From positions 1 through 20,868 of the IMG/VR virus record IMGVR_UViG_3300032213_002457: a stretch of 20,868 nucleotides of DNA; one strand, written 5' to 3'. The position numbers were made by a program, and so were the translations under genes. Under the pieces are notes generated by a model. The model saw only the letters and a program-made list of their open reading frames with translations, was not told the DNA's origin and did no database searches. Below are positions 6,234-11,722 of the stretch, piece after piece. Source of the stretch: a virus. How positions within the stretch are numbered: position 1 is the first letter of the stretch; each line of letters begins with the position of its first letter.

Positions 6234-6247
6234 ACAGTTTCCTCCTC
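6230..6247 (-). promoter_or_regulatory. RBS/coupling module, copy 3
   Basis: GAGGAGGAAACTGTATGA differs from copies 1 and 2 in one spacer base and again yields an EETV C-terminus upstream. Confidence 0.82.
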
Positions 6248-6415
6248 TAACATGGATTCAATTTGAGCGAGTTTTGTTTTCTGTTCTTGCAAGAATTCCA
6301 AAACAGTTTTGAACTCATCAAAACCATCGATGCGGACATCATACAAATTGCCTTCATCAATGGCATCACACAAATCAAAATAAACTTCTTGAACTTTAGT
6401 TTTTAGGTTGCTCAT
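6230..6415 (-). CDS. Small coiled-coil-like hypothetical protein
   Basis: A 61-residue protein from the ATG at 6415 (MSNLKTKVQEVYFDLCDAID ...). The second half is a charged helix (EFKTVLEFLQEQKTKLAQIE) ending LEEETV, again because the following RBS module is read as codons. AAAAGGAAAACTGTATGA precedes the start. A longer reading to 6562 would overlap the complete 54-codon gene upstream and is rejected. Function unknown. Confidence 0.72.
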   Translation of the reverse strand: MSNLKTKVQEVYFDLCDAIDEGNLYDVRIDGFDEFKTVLEFLQEQKTKLAQIESMLEEETV

Positions 6416-6428
6416 ACAGTTTTCCTTT
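6412..6428 (-). promoter_or_regulatory. RBS/coupling module, copy 4 (without overlap)
   Basis: AAAGGAAAACTGTATGA keeps the spacer and start. Here the upstream gene has already stopped at 6435, so only the ribosome-binding function remains. Confidence 0.65.
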
Positions 6429-6434
6429 TTAAAA

Positions 6435-6599
6435 TTAAGCGTAATACGAAATGCCTTCGGGGATTGCATTGACATCTGTGCATTCCTCAAAGTGATCCAC
6501 ACTATGGACGGGCATACGATTCCCGTCCACCCACACAAACACCTTACTATCTGGCGACTCAAATGCCTGTAACGCTGATATCAGTTCTTGTATTGTCAT
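6435..6599 (-). CDS. Small conserved-type phage protein (54 residues)
   Basis: A 54-residue frame beginning MTIQELISALQAFESPDSKV, then FVWVDGNRMPVHSVDHFEEC and ending AIPEGISYYA. The plan is an N-terminal helix 'ELI.aLq.f...s.VfVwvdG' followed by strands. It resembles a family of short phage proteins I recall ('ELIeaL..fdPd..V'), whose function is unknown. Its ATG overlaps the upstream TGA (ATGA). Confidence 0.8.
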   Translation of the reverse strand: MTIQELISALQAFESPDSKVFVWVDGNRMPVHSVDHFEECTDVNAIPEGISYYA

Positions 6600-6961
6600 G
6601 ATAGTTTCTCTGTTAGGTTACCTTCGTTCCACATTGCTTTTGCAAAACCAATTGTGTCCTTGTTTACTGGGAAATCATAACTCTCGGCATGATGCTCGAT
6701 AACATCCATAGGACATTGATCTTCTGTGGGGAAATTGTCGCCCCATGTTTCGCCCCAAGGTTTATCATTGGTTTTTTCTACCCAGTAATCGCACACACCG
6801 ACTTCCATTGAACGCATTACCATTGCATTCATGCAATCCATTGACAAGTAACCCCAATTGGATAGTTCATTGCGAACATCCAAAACATTCTTATTGGGAT
6901 TTTTTGCCATGTACTCCTTGATATAACTGTCGTCCACTTCAAATACCATTTTAATTTTCAT
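6596..6961 (-). CDS. Hypothetical protein, 121 residues
   Basis: First gene of the long coupled run that continues to position 1. It starts at an ATG with AAGGAG eight bases upstream. The protein (MKIKMVFEVDDSYIKEYMAK ...) begins with a strand and is rich in Met, Trp and acidic residues (YWVEKTNDKPWGETWGDNF), with three Cys. No family is recognised. The 125-nt gap before it holds a nested inverted repeat, so transcription may start or be modulated there. Confidence 0.75.
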   Translation of the reverse strand: MKIKMVFEVDDSYIKEYMAKNPNKNVLDVRNELSNWGYLSMDCMNAMVMRSMEVGVCDYWVEKTNDKPWGETWGDNFPTEDQCPMDVIEHHAESYDFPVNKDTIGFAKAMWNEGNLTEKLS

Positions 6962-7012
6962 AACATTCTCCTTGTAAGAACCTTAATTGTCGTACTACTG
7001 GTGCAAAAACAT

Positions 7013-7080
7013 ATAGGGATAAACCCTAACCACGGCCGACCAGGGGAAACCCTGGTCTTTGGGCTGCGGGGTATCCCTAT
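7013..7080. repeat. Nested inverted repeat with GAAA tetraloop
   Basis: An outer 9-bp inverted repeat, ATAGGGATA (7013-7021) with TATCCCTAT (7072-7080), encloses a perfect inner 8-bp hairpin, GACCAGGG (7038-7045) with CCCTGGTC (7050-7057). The inner hairpin is closed by GAAA when read on the + strand. One copy of the TAGGG/ACCCT palindrome (7014-7028) is included. It lies in the gap between the genes ending at 7087 and starting at 6961. There is no long U run on either strand, so it is not a classic terminator. Confidence 0.7.
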
Positions 7081-7086
7081 GCATTT

Positions 7087-7296
7087 TCATGAGTCTACTT
7101 CTACTTCCGCCACCCTCCAATCGTGGGCATTGTAGTCCTCCATGTACCCCTTCTTAACTGCGTATGCCATGCCTTTTATGAGATCAGCAAGTTCTGCCTC
7201 TGCCTCCTCACGAGTATCAAACAATTCAAGATCCTCTTCATTGGGCACTTCCCACCCCCCATCAAAAAACAATGCCTCGATCTGGTATTTTTTCAT
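7087..7296 (-). CDS. Small acidic hypothetical protein
   Basis: A 69-residue, strongly acidic protein (MKKYQIEALFFDGGWEVPNE, then LFDTREEAEAELADLIKGMAYAV in the middle). A beta-strand opening followed by 'fdTreEAeaeladl' matches a common layout of small phage proteins in which a strand precedes a helix starting at 'T.eeA'. The role is unknown. The start overlaps the preceding stop by 4 nt (ATGA). It is the last gene of its block; the nested hairpin follows. Confidence 0.75.
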   Translation of the reverse strand: MKKYQIEALFFDGGWEVPNEEDLELFDTREEAEAELADLIKGMAYAVKKGYMEDYNAHDWRVAEVEVDS

Positions 7297-7535
7297 TTGA
7301 TCCTCTGAATAAACATATTGTCAAACCAATCACCCACACCCGTTTCGAGTTCATCAAATACATTGTGGATGGTTTTATTAAACATATTGATGAACTCATT
7401 GTCATCATACACATTGGTATCTTTATATTGGTGATAGAACGAATTGACAGTATGAATTTCGATGATCTCGCCACCATTCCATTCACATAAGAATAATTTT
7501 TCGTTTTCTTTACTTAGATTAATTGGATATTGCAT
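7293..7535 (-). CDS. Hypothetical protein
   Basis: An 80-residue acidic soluble protein rich in Asn and aromatic residues (MQYPINLSKENEKLFLCEWN; later YHQYKDTNVYDDNEFINMFN). No motif is recognised. It overlaps the preceding gene by 17 nt and the next by 4 nt. Coupled translation seems likely because no clear Shine-Dalgarno sequence precedes the ATG. Confidence 0.65.
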   Translation of the reverse strand: MQYPINLSKENEKLFLCEWNGGEIIEIHTVNSFYHQYKDTNVYDDNEFINMFNKTIHNVFDELETGVGDWFDNMFIQRIK

Positions 7536-7704
7536 TTTCTAATACCTCCATGTTTGCAGTTACATTTTCCATTTTATTGGTGCGAAAACAATTATCAAAA
7601 ATTGCCCATTTGAAATCGTACTTTTGTAATTTTGCTAAATACTCTTCCGATACTTCCAAATCAAATTGAGCATTGACTCTGATTTTGAATTTCTTTTTTG
7701 CCAT
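7519..7704 (-). CDS. Small hypothetical protein
   Basis: A 61-residue protein from the ATG at 7704, with AGGGA upstream: MAKKKFKIRVNAQFDLEVSE, then EYLAKLQKYDFKWAIFDN. A basic strand opens it and a helix follows. The longer reading to 7776 lacks a ribosome-binding site and is not supported. Function unknown. Confidence 0.68.
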   Translation of the reverse strand: MAKKKFKIRVNAQFDLEVSEEYLAKLQKYDFKWAIFDNCFRTNKMENVTANMEVLENAISN

Positions 7705-7775
7705 GTTAATTCCCTGTAAATAAGTGATCAATATTGATCCAGTAATGCACTCATAGAATGCACTACTAGGCAACA

Positions 7776-8240
7776 CTAAATAAATAGGTATTTACCCTCG
7801 CCAAACATTTTGTTTAATTGCTTGGTTGCCAAATCCATGTCATGGGTTTTGATTGTGCGAAATGCATTTTCGCTATCAGTCAACAACTTAAACAAAATAC
7901 CCTTTTTGCGATGCTTAGACATTTCGTACTCTTCTACCAGTATGCCAATCGCAGTATCAGTGTCGTGATCAAAAAATTCTGTGCCATTGATCGCACCGAA
8001 TTCTGATTTCCATTGCCCTAGTGATTTGACATACTTACCCCAAACAATGGCGGAGGGTGACTCATCCCACCCATATTGCCCACCCATAAATTTGAGATCA
8101 TAAAATTTCATATCAATGCACCCACCATTGCCATCGTTGTGGACATACGCAAATTTTTTACCATCAAGATACAAATTAAATTGGTATCCGCCACCATCAT
8201 CGGTTGCCCACGATTTAAAACCCTTAATTTGAAAATCCAT
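7776..8240 (-). CDS. Hypothetical Gly-rich protein, 154 residues
   Basis: Read from the ATG at 8240 with AAGGAG seven bases upstream (MDFQIKGFKSWATDDGGGYQ ...). The N-terminal part has strands joined by Gly-rich turns (NLYLDGKKFAYVHNDGNGGC; KFMGGQYGWDESPSA). The C-terminal part is helical and basic (SKHRKKGILFKLL; ATKQLNKMFGEGKY). The layout, 'KsWatddGGGYqf.LylDGKK.A.vhNdGnGG', recalls phage and plasmid proteins without known function. The last codons contain one copy of the dispersed TAGG/ACCCT palindrome (7785-7798). Confidence 0.75.
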   Translation of the reverse strand: MDFQIKGFKSWATDDGGGYQFNLYLDGKKFAYVHNDGNGGCIDMKFYDLKFMGGQYGWDESPSAIVWGKYVKSLGQWKSEFGAINGTEFFDHDTDTAIGILVEEYEMSKHRKKGILFKLLTDSENAFRTIKTHDMDLATKQLNKMFGEGKYLFI

Positions 8241-8280
8241 AATGCTCTCCTTGTTAATTAAACAAACTACTGACTCCAAC

Positions 8281-8306
8281 AAAAACCACTCTATAGAATG
8301 GTTTTT
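8281..8306 (-). terminator. Rho-independent terminator after the 9362-8356 block
   Basis: Read on the minus strand, AAAAACCA-U-UCUAUAGA-G-UGGUUUUU forms a near-perfect palindrome with one U·G pair, followed by GUU. On the + strand the same position would be a C/A mismatch, so the structure favours minus-strand RNA. It lies about 50 nt after the gene ending at 8356 and before the gene starting at 8240. Confidence 0.7.
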
Positions 8307-8316
8307 AGTAGATCAA

Positions 8317-8330
8317 TAGGGGTAAACCCT
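8317..8330. repeat. Copy of the TAGGG/ACCCT palindrome
   Basis: TAGGGGTAAACCCT lies in the gap between two early blocks, followed by GGTCAGGCTGCC. That tail recurs in near-identical form after the copy at 9832-9844 (GACCAGGCTGCC). It is one member of the dispersed family described in the findings. Confidence 0.7.
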
Positions 8331-8355
8331 GGTCAGGCTGCCCTAGGGGGCATTT

Positions 8356-8553
8356 TTATATTTTCCCCTCGTATTTAAGTGTTAGTAATACATTCATAAA
8401 AAAATTAAATTCCCAGTTGGGCATTGATTGGTGGCATTTTTTGTTTACCTCCAACAATCTAACCCCTTTATCCCAATCGACATAGTCAATTTTAAATTTC
8501 CCATGTCGAATTGTTTTAATGGGTTTCCCGTAATAGGTAATTACAGAATCCAT
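8356..8553 (-). CDS. Small basic hypothetical protein
   Basis: A 65-residue protein (MDSVITYYGKPIKTIRHGKF ...) with alternating strands, a Trp-rich centre and C-terminal helix (NWEFNFFMNVLLTLKYEGKI). GAGG lies seven bases upstream of the ATG. It starts two bases after the preceding stop. It is the last gene of its block. No known domain. Confidence 0.7.
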   Translation of the reverse strand: MDSVITYYGKPIKTIRHGKFKIDYVDWDKGVRLLEVNKKCHQSMPNWEFNFFMNVLLTLKYEGKI

Positions 8554-8555
8554 TT

Positions 8556-8858
8556 TTATGCCTCGCTTTCTGTCATATCAAACCAGCACCATGAGCAATT
8601 GCCGATTGGATAATATTTATTGCCATCGATAATCACCGCATTAAACTCCTCGTTATCGATTTCGTCACTCGTTGTATAAAATGCATCACCCTCTATGTGA
8701 TACCACATATTGAATGGCACAAGTGAAGTTAACTTCATAGCATTGTCATAAGTGAAGTATGGGCAAGCCCATCCATTCCAAGTATTACCATAAGTAAACC
8801 CCTCAATGTTTTCATCAAAACAATCCATTGAGAAAATTGCTTTTTTAAGATTTGGCAT
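8556..8858 (-). CDS. Hypothetical Trp/Cys-rich protein
   Basis: A 100-residue protein read from the second of two close ATGs (8858), because GGAGG is six bases from it but directly abuts the first (8864). The sequence (MPNLKKAIFSMDCFDENIEG; later TYGNTWNGWACPYFTYDNAM) resembles accessory proteins with a '(T/N)WNGWaCPyFt...A' segment found on phages and plasmids, with no known function. It ends CSWCWFDMTESEA. Its start overlaps the preceding gene by 14 nt. Confidence 0.72.
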   Translation of the reverse strand: MPNLKKAIFSMDCFDENIEGFTYGNTWNGWACPYFTYDNAMKLTSLVPFNMWYHIEGDAFYTTSDEIDNEEFNAVIIDGNKYYPIGNCSWCWFDMTESEA

Positions 8859-9198
8859 ACACATCCTCCATGTTAATAAAATCTTCTACAGTTTTATTTA
8901 AAACCAATTGCTTTACTTCGTCAATGGTTTCAAAATTACCCAATACTTTTGGATTGATTTGTTTGCGATCCATTGCCAAATCGAGCATTACACAATAGCG
9001 ATAATACTTTTCGCCACCATCATGGCACTCGCTTAACTCTGGATTTTTGTAATCACAATAGATCATTAAATATTGCTCGTTACCAAAATCCTTACCAATA
9101 CATGGGCAAGCATCATTCTTATATGAATAATCAGAAAACCCCTCCAATACTGGGAGGGTGTCGTCATATCGTGGGAATGCGTTTTTTACTAATGACAT
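8845..9198 (-). CDS. Hypothetical Cys-containing protein
   Basis: A 117-residue acidic protein (MSLVKNAFPRYDDTLPVLEG ...) with five Cys residues, two close together in DACPCIG and others in MIYCDY, SECHDGG and YRYCVM. Metal binding is possible but there is no recognised motif. AAAGGGG precedes the ATG. The C-terminal third (LGNFETIDEVKQLVLNKTVE) is helical. Function unknown. Confidence 0.72.
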   Translation of the reverse strand: MSLVKNAFPRYDDTLPVLEGFSDYSYKNDACPCIGKDFGNEQYLMIYCDYKNPELSECHDGGEKYYRYCVMLDLAMDRKQINPKVLGNFETIDEVKQLVLNKTVEDFINMEDVYAKS

Positions 9199-9212
9199 TG
9201 TTAAACCCCTTT

Positions 9213-9362
9213 CTATACTCCCGAATAAAGTTTAATTACTTTTGATCTATATTGATCATAAAAACCCTCGTTTACCATTGCTTTAAAAAGACGATAATCT
9301 AAAGCTTTAAAACCATAGATTAGTGACTCTTTAATATGCTTTGCGTATTTCTTTTGCATCAT
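9213..9362 (-). CDS. Tiny basic protein (49 residues)
   Basis: A short frame, MMQKKYAKHIKESLIYGFKA..., basic and probably helical throughout, ending KVIKLYSGV. GGAGG lies eight bases before the first of two adjacent ATGs. Sixteen bases upstream of that ATG begins a 24-nt element also found at exactly the same distance upstream of the gene at 10782. This supports a real transcription unit start here. Function unknown. Confidence 0.68.
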   Translation of the reverse strand: MMQKKYAKHIKESLIYGFKALDYRLFKAMVNEGFYDQYRSKVIKLYSGV

Positions 9363-9377
9363 TTTTATACCCTCCAA

Positions 9378-9401
9378 TAATAGGCACAATTGCCCTATCT
9401 C
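9378..9401 (-). promoter_or_regulatory. Operator-like 24-nt element upstream of gene 9362
   Basis: Identical over 24 nt to 10798-10821. It is centred on the near-palindrome TAGGCACAATTGCCCTA and ends 16 nt before the start codon of the minus-strand gene. The same distance at the other copy points to a shared repressor site or 5'-leader element. No clear -10/-35 pair could be assigned around it. Confidence 0.6.
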
Positions 9402-9510
9402 TATCTTACCGAAATGGGGTAATATTGATACTAGGATTTTCCCTTACTATCAAGACCAGGCTTTTGATAGGTTTTAACTATATCGATTTAAAACTGGTTT
9501 TTAGGGGCAT

Positions 9511-9602
9511 AGAGCGGTTTTGATTGGGGTTGATCCATATGCATTGGGTGGGTTGTGATCGTTTAACTGGGGACGATCTGGTCGTTAGGGTTTACCCTGG
9601 TC
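9511..9602. repeat. 92-nt direct repeat, copy A
   Basis: Aligns without gaps to 9757-9848 with 75 of 92 positions identical by eye. The strongest block is GATCGTTTAACTGGGG followed by CGATCTG and CGTTAGGGTTTACCCTG. The copies are 246 nt apart and lie in the non-coding spacer. Confidence 0.8.
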
Positions 9603-9899
9603 TTTTTGGCGCATTTTGGGGTTGTCAATAGGTATTTACCCTAAGACCAGCACTATACCAAAAAATGACTCTGGTCAATAGGGGTTTACCCTAATGCTGC
9701 CATAGCATGATCAATAGATTTTAACTAAACCCTCCAAAACCCATTAAAACGAGCTCAGAGCGATTTTGTGCCCAGTTGATACAAGTGCATTGGGAGGGTT
9801 ACGATCGTTTAACTGGGGGCGATCTGATCGTTAGGGTTTACCCTGACCAGGCTGCCTAAAAAATAGGCAAATTAAAAATGTCAATAGGGGTTTACCCTA
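9586..9899. repeat. Cluster of five TAGGG/ACCCT palindromes
   Basis: Copies lie at 9586-9598, 9629-9643, 9680-9694, 9832-9844 and 9885-9899, all of the form TAGG(G)NTTTACCCT(A). Three are preceded by (G)TCAA, which places TTGAC(A/C) next to the palindrome on the minus strand. This is the densest group of the family. Confidence 0.8.
9757..9848. repeat. 92-nt direct repeat, copy B
   Basis: Second copy of the repeat at 9511-9602. It contains ACGATC...GATCGT as an internal inverted repeat, followed by a TAGGGTTTACCCT palindrome. The gapless divergence, concentrated near the left end, suggests an old duplication kept in the right two thirds. Confidence 0.8.
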
Positions 9900-9917
9900 T
9901 GGCCGATTTTTGGGCAT

Positions 9918-9945
9918 AAAAAAACCCCCAGTAGAAAACTGGGGG
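9918..9945 (-). terminator. Strong intrinsic terminator after the Gp88-like gene
   Basis: A perfect 8-bp stem, CCCCCAGT (9925-9932) with ACTGGGGG (9938-9945), has a 5-nt loop. On the minus strand it is followed by seven Us (9924-9918). It lies 20 nt after the stop of the gene ending at 9965. On the + strand only UUU follows, so it may act weakly in both directions. Confidence 0.88.
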
Positions 9946-9964
9946 TTTATTGGGGTTTACTGGT

Positions 9965-10585
9965 TTAGTACTTTTTTACCATTTCTACAATTGTGCTAAT
10001 GCCATTATGTTTATAGCACAATAAGCAATCCTTACATTTTTGCCCCGTACAATTTTGCTCATTCACAAATTGATCTTGTGCAACATTGTTAAATGTTTTG
10101 TCAAAATGCTTTGGTGGTTTTGATAGGATTTTGCCAATTTTTGGATTACTGTAAATCAGAATCATATTGGAGGGTTTTGCATTGGTTGCAAAATACTCTT
10201 GAATAAGATTGTTTTGTTTTGTCCACAAGGCAAAATTGCAATGCGGGTTTTTTGTGGCAATGTTTACTAGATTGGTTAAATGGTTGATATTGATCAATTC
10301 ACCATGAGCATTAAACCGAAAAAACGCCTCTAATATTACGGGTAATTGATCAACTGGAATAATACTGGATGATAATGCGACACTGTTACGCTCTAAAGAG
10401 GGTTGCATATTTTTGCGATACGATTTGAGCATAGTATGAGAGTAACACTTAGTACAAATATTATCGGCATTGCCACAAGCATTTTGAGTAATGCAATAGG
10501 GATTTGTAATTGTATTACTGGATATTGCCTTGAATCCCTCTAGTTTTCCCGTCATTTTGGATATATGGATTGTTGCGATTTGCAT
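9965..10585 (-). CDS. Cys-rich Gp88-like phage protein, possible metal/Fe-S enzyme
   Basis: A 206-residue protein from the ATG at 10585, with AAAGG eight bases upstream (a TTG at 10600 is the alternative). It opens HISKMTGKLEGFKAISSNT and has a first Cys group, C31, C37, C44 and C47 (NPYCITQNACG ... ICTKCYSH). A central section (FFRFNAHGELININHLTNLV; NFALWTKQNN) looks like barrel strands. A second group is C179-x4-C184-x2-C187-x2-C190 near the C-terminus. This layout resembles the phage 'gene product 88' family as I remember it. Eight clustered Cys suggest two metal or Fe-S sites. The substrate is unknown. It is transcribed with the 61-residue gene before it and closed by a strong terminator. 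Confidence 0.7.
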   Translation of the reverse strand: MQIATIHISKMTGKLEGFKAISSNTITNPYCITQNACGNADNICTKCYSHTMLKSYRKNMQPSLERNSVALSSSIIPVDQLPVILEAFFRFNAHGELININHLTNLVNIATKNPHCNFALWTKQNNLIQEYFATNAKPSNMILIYSNPKIGKILSKPPKHFDKTFNNVAQDQFVNEQNCTGQKCKDCLLCYKHNGISTIVEMVKKY

Positions 10586-10596
10586 AATATTGCCTT

Positions 10597-10782
10597 TCAA
10601 TTATTGGAATTAAAATTGTGCCATTCGATCAATTCATGGGTTTTTTGTTTGCCGTATTTTCTCTCAATGGCAATATATGAGAGCATTACCGCCTCTTTAC
10701 TATGCTTTACTAATACGATATTTTTACGATACTGATCGCAATAGTCTGATCTGATTTTGATATCTGGTTTACTTATTTGCAT
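10597..10782 (-). CDS. Small basic protein leading the Gp88-like unit
   Basis: A 61-residue protein (MQISKPDIKIRSDYCDQYRK ...), basic, with a helical C-terminal half (AVMLSYIAIERKYGKQKTHE). GGAG lies nine bases before the ATG. The 24-nt operator-like element (10798-10821) stands just upstream, so this is probably the first gene of its transcript. It stops 11 nt before the Gp88-like gene. Function unknown. Confidence 0.7.
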   Translation of the reverse strand: MQISKPDIKIRSDYCDQYRKNIVLVKHSKEAVMLSYIAIERKYGKQKTHELIEWHNFNSNN

Positions 10783-10797
10783 GGTTTAATCTCCAGT

Positions 10798-10821
10798 TAA
10801 TAGGCACAATTGCCCTATCTC
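10798..10821 (-). promoter_or_regulatory. Operator-like 24-nt element upstream of gene 10782
   Basis: Identical to 9378-9401 and placed the same 16 nt before a minus-strand start codon. The core is the near-palindrome TAGGCACAATTGCCCTA, whose outer arms (TAGG/CCTA type) recall the dispersed TAGGG/ACCCT palindromes. Confidence 0.6.
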
Positions 10822-10853
10822 ATACAATATTGGTTTTTTTGTCATATTAGTAT

Positions 10854-10866
10854 TAGGGCAAACCCT
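10854..10866. repeat. Copy of the TAGGG/ACCCT palindrome
   Basis: TAGGGCAAACCCT lies upstream of the early gene 10782 and about 33 nt beyond the 24-nt operator-like element. Confidence 0.65.
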
Positions 10867-11077
10867 GATAAAATAATGCATTGTTTGATTGTCATTCTAG
10901 ATGATAATCAATCGCATTTGCCCTATGCCTCTCGCACGCTCGTATAAGCCCATAGTGGCATTTTGCCTATTTTTGATACTTACCCCTTAACTCAATGCCG
11001 ATCGTGTCACTATGAGCGTTTTGGCAAGCACCAATTTAGTGCGCTCTGCACCAAAATAATGCAGCCCAAATTGTCAA

Positions 11078-11106
11078 TAGGTACTTTCCCTATTAGGGTA
11101 AACCCT
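11078..11106. repeat. Two adjacent TAGGG/ACCCT palindromes
   Basis: TAGGTACTTTCCCTA (11078-11092) is followed at once by TAGGGTAAACCCT (11094-11106). This is the rightmost pair of the family and directly abuts the iteron-like array. Confidence 0.7.
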
Positions 11107-11115
11107 GGGCCGGTA

Positions 11116-11357
11116 GTGTGTGAGTACTTACTAACTTACCGGATTGTTGCACTGCACCAAATTGCCATGCACCAAATTGGTGCGACCAGGATGTGAGTGA
11201 GTGCTAACTAACTAATCTGGTCAGTAAGTGCTCACTAACTTAGCCGATGTAAGTGAGTGCTTACTTACCACATTGTTGCACTGCAGCAAGTAAGTGAGTG
11301 CTTACTTCAGCGCTGCACCAAATTGGTGCATTGTCAGGTTAGTGAGTGCTTACTAAC
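11116..11357. repeat. Array of six iteron-like 20-mers
   Basis: Copies match GTTAGTGAGTGCTTACTAAC: 11116-11135 (17/20), 11193-11212 (18/20), 11220-11239 (inverted, 17/20), 11249-11268, 11290-11309 and 11338-11357 (20/20). Each unit is itself nearly palindromic. Spacing ranges from 27 to 77 nt. Palindromes GCACCAAATTGGTGC at 11169-11183 and 11315-11329 are interleaved. Confidence 0.8.
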
Positions 11358-11506
11358 CAAGGGGGGCAATTTGTTGCGCCGCACCATCCTTTTTTGACTC
11401 CCTGAGTTTCGGGCGCGGGGGTCCCACACCAATCTCAAGGCCGTGCAAATTTCCCGATATTTTTTTATTTTTTCATAATGTGGAATAAACTTGTATAGAA
11501 TTAGGC

Positions 11507-11525
11507 TCAAATGATAATCATTCTC
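11507..11525. promoter_or_regulatory. Fur-box-like sequence
   Basis: The 19-mer around ATGATAATCATTCTC matches the classical Fur consensus at 15 of 19 positions by eye. A weaker match (about 12 of 19), sharing ATGATAATCA, lies at 10897-10915. In AT-rich DNA this could be chance, so confidence is low. Confidence 0.3.
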
Positions 11526-11722
11526 ATTTAGAAATGCTGTAAGTTATTGATTCTACTAGGTGCTGTATAGAACTATCCATAGAATGTATAGATTCTCAAA
11601 AGTTATGTGCTTGATTTGTAAAGATAAAAAAAAATTGCTGCACTGCATCCTGGATACTGTGGATAGTTCTATACAACTTTTGAGTGTCGTAAGTGCTTGA
11701 TTAAGTTAAATAAAAAATTTCA

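Larger units (their letters stand above)
9363..9964. other. Non-coding, repeat-rich spacer
   Basis: No convincing gene is present on either strand. The stretch holds the 24-nt promoter-proximal repeat (9378-9401), two copies of a 92-nt direct repeat (9511-9602 and 9757-9848), five copies of the TAGGG/ACCCT palindrome, and a terminator (9918-9945). It separates the Gp88-like unit from the next early block. Confidence 0.75.

Noticed and set aside
10963-11196. A 77-codon + strand frame in the iteron region
   Set aside because: It runs through palindromes and iterons, has no ribosome-binding site, and its composition is unlike the late genes.
11116-11357. CRISPR array
   Set aside because: The units are palindromic with irregular, partly very short spacing and no unique spacers of constant length.
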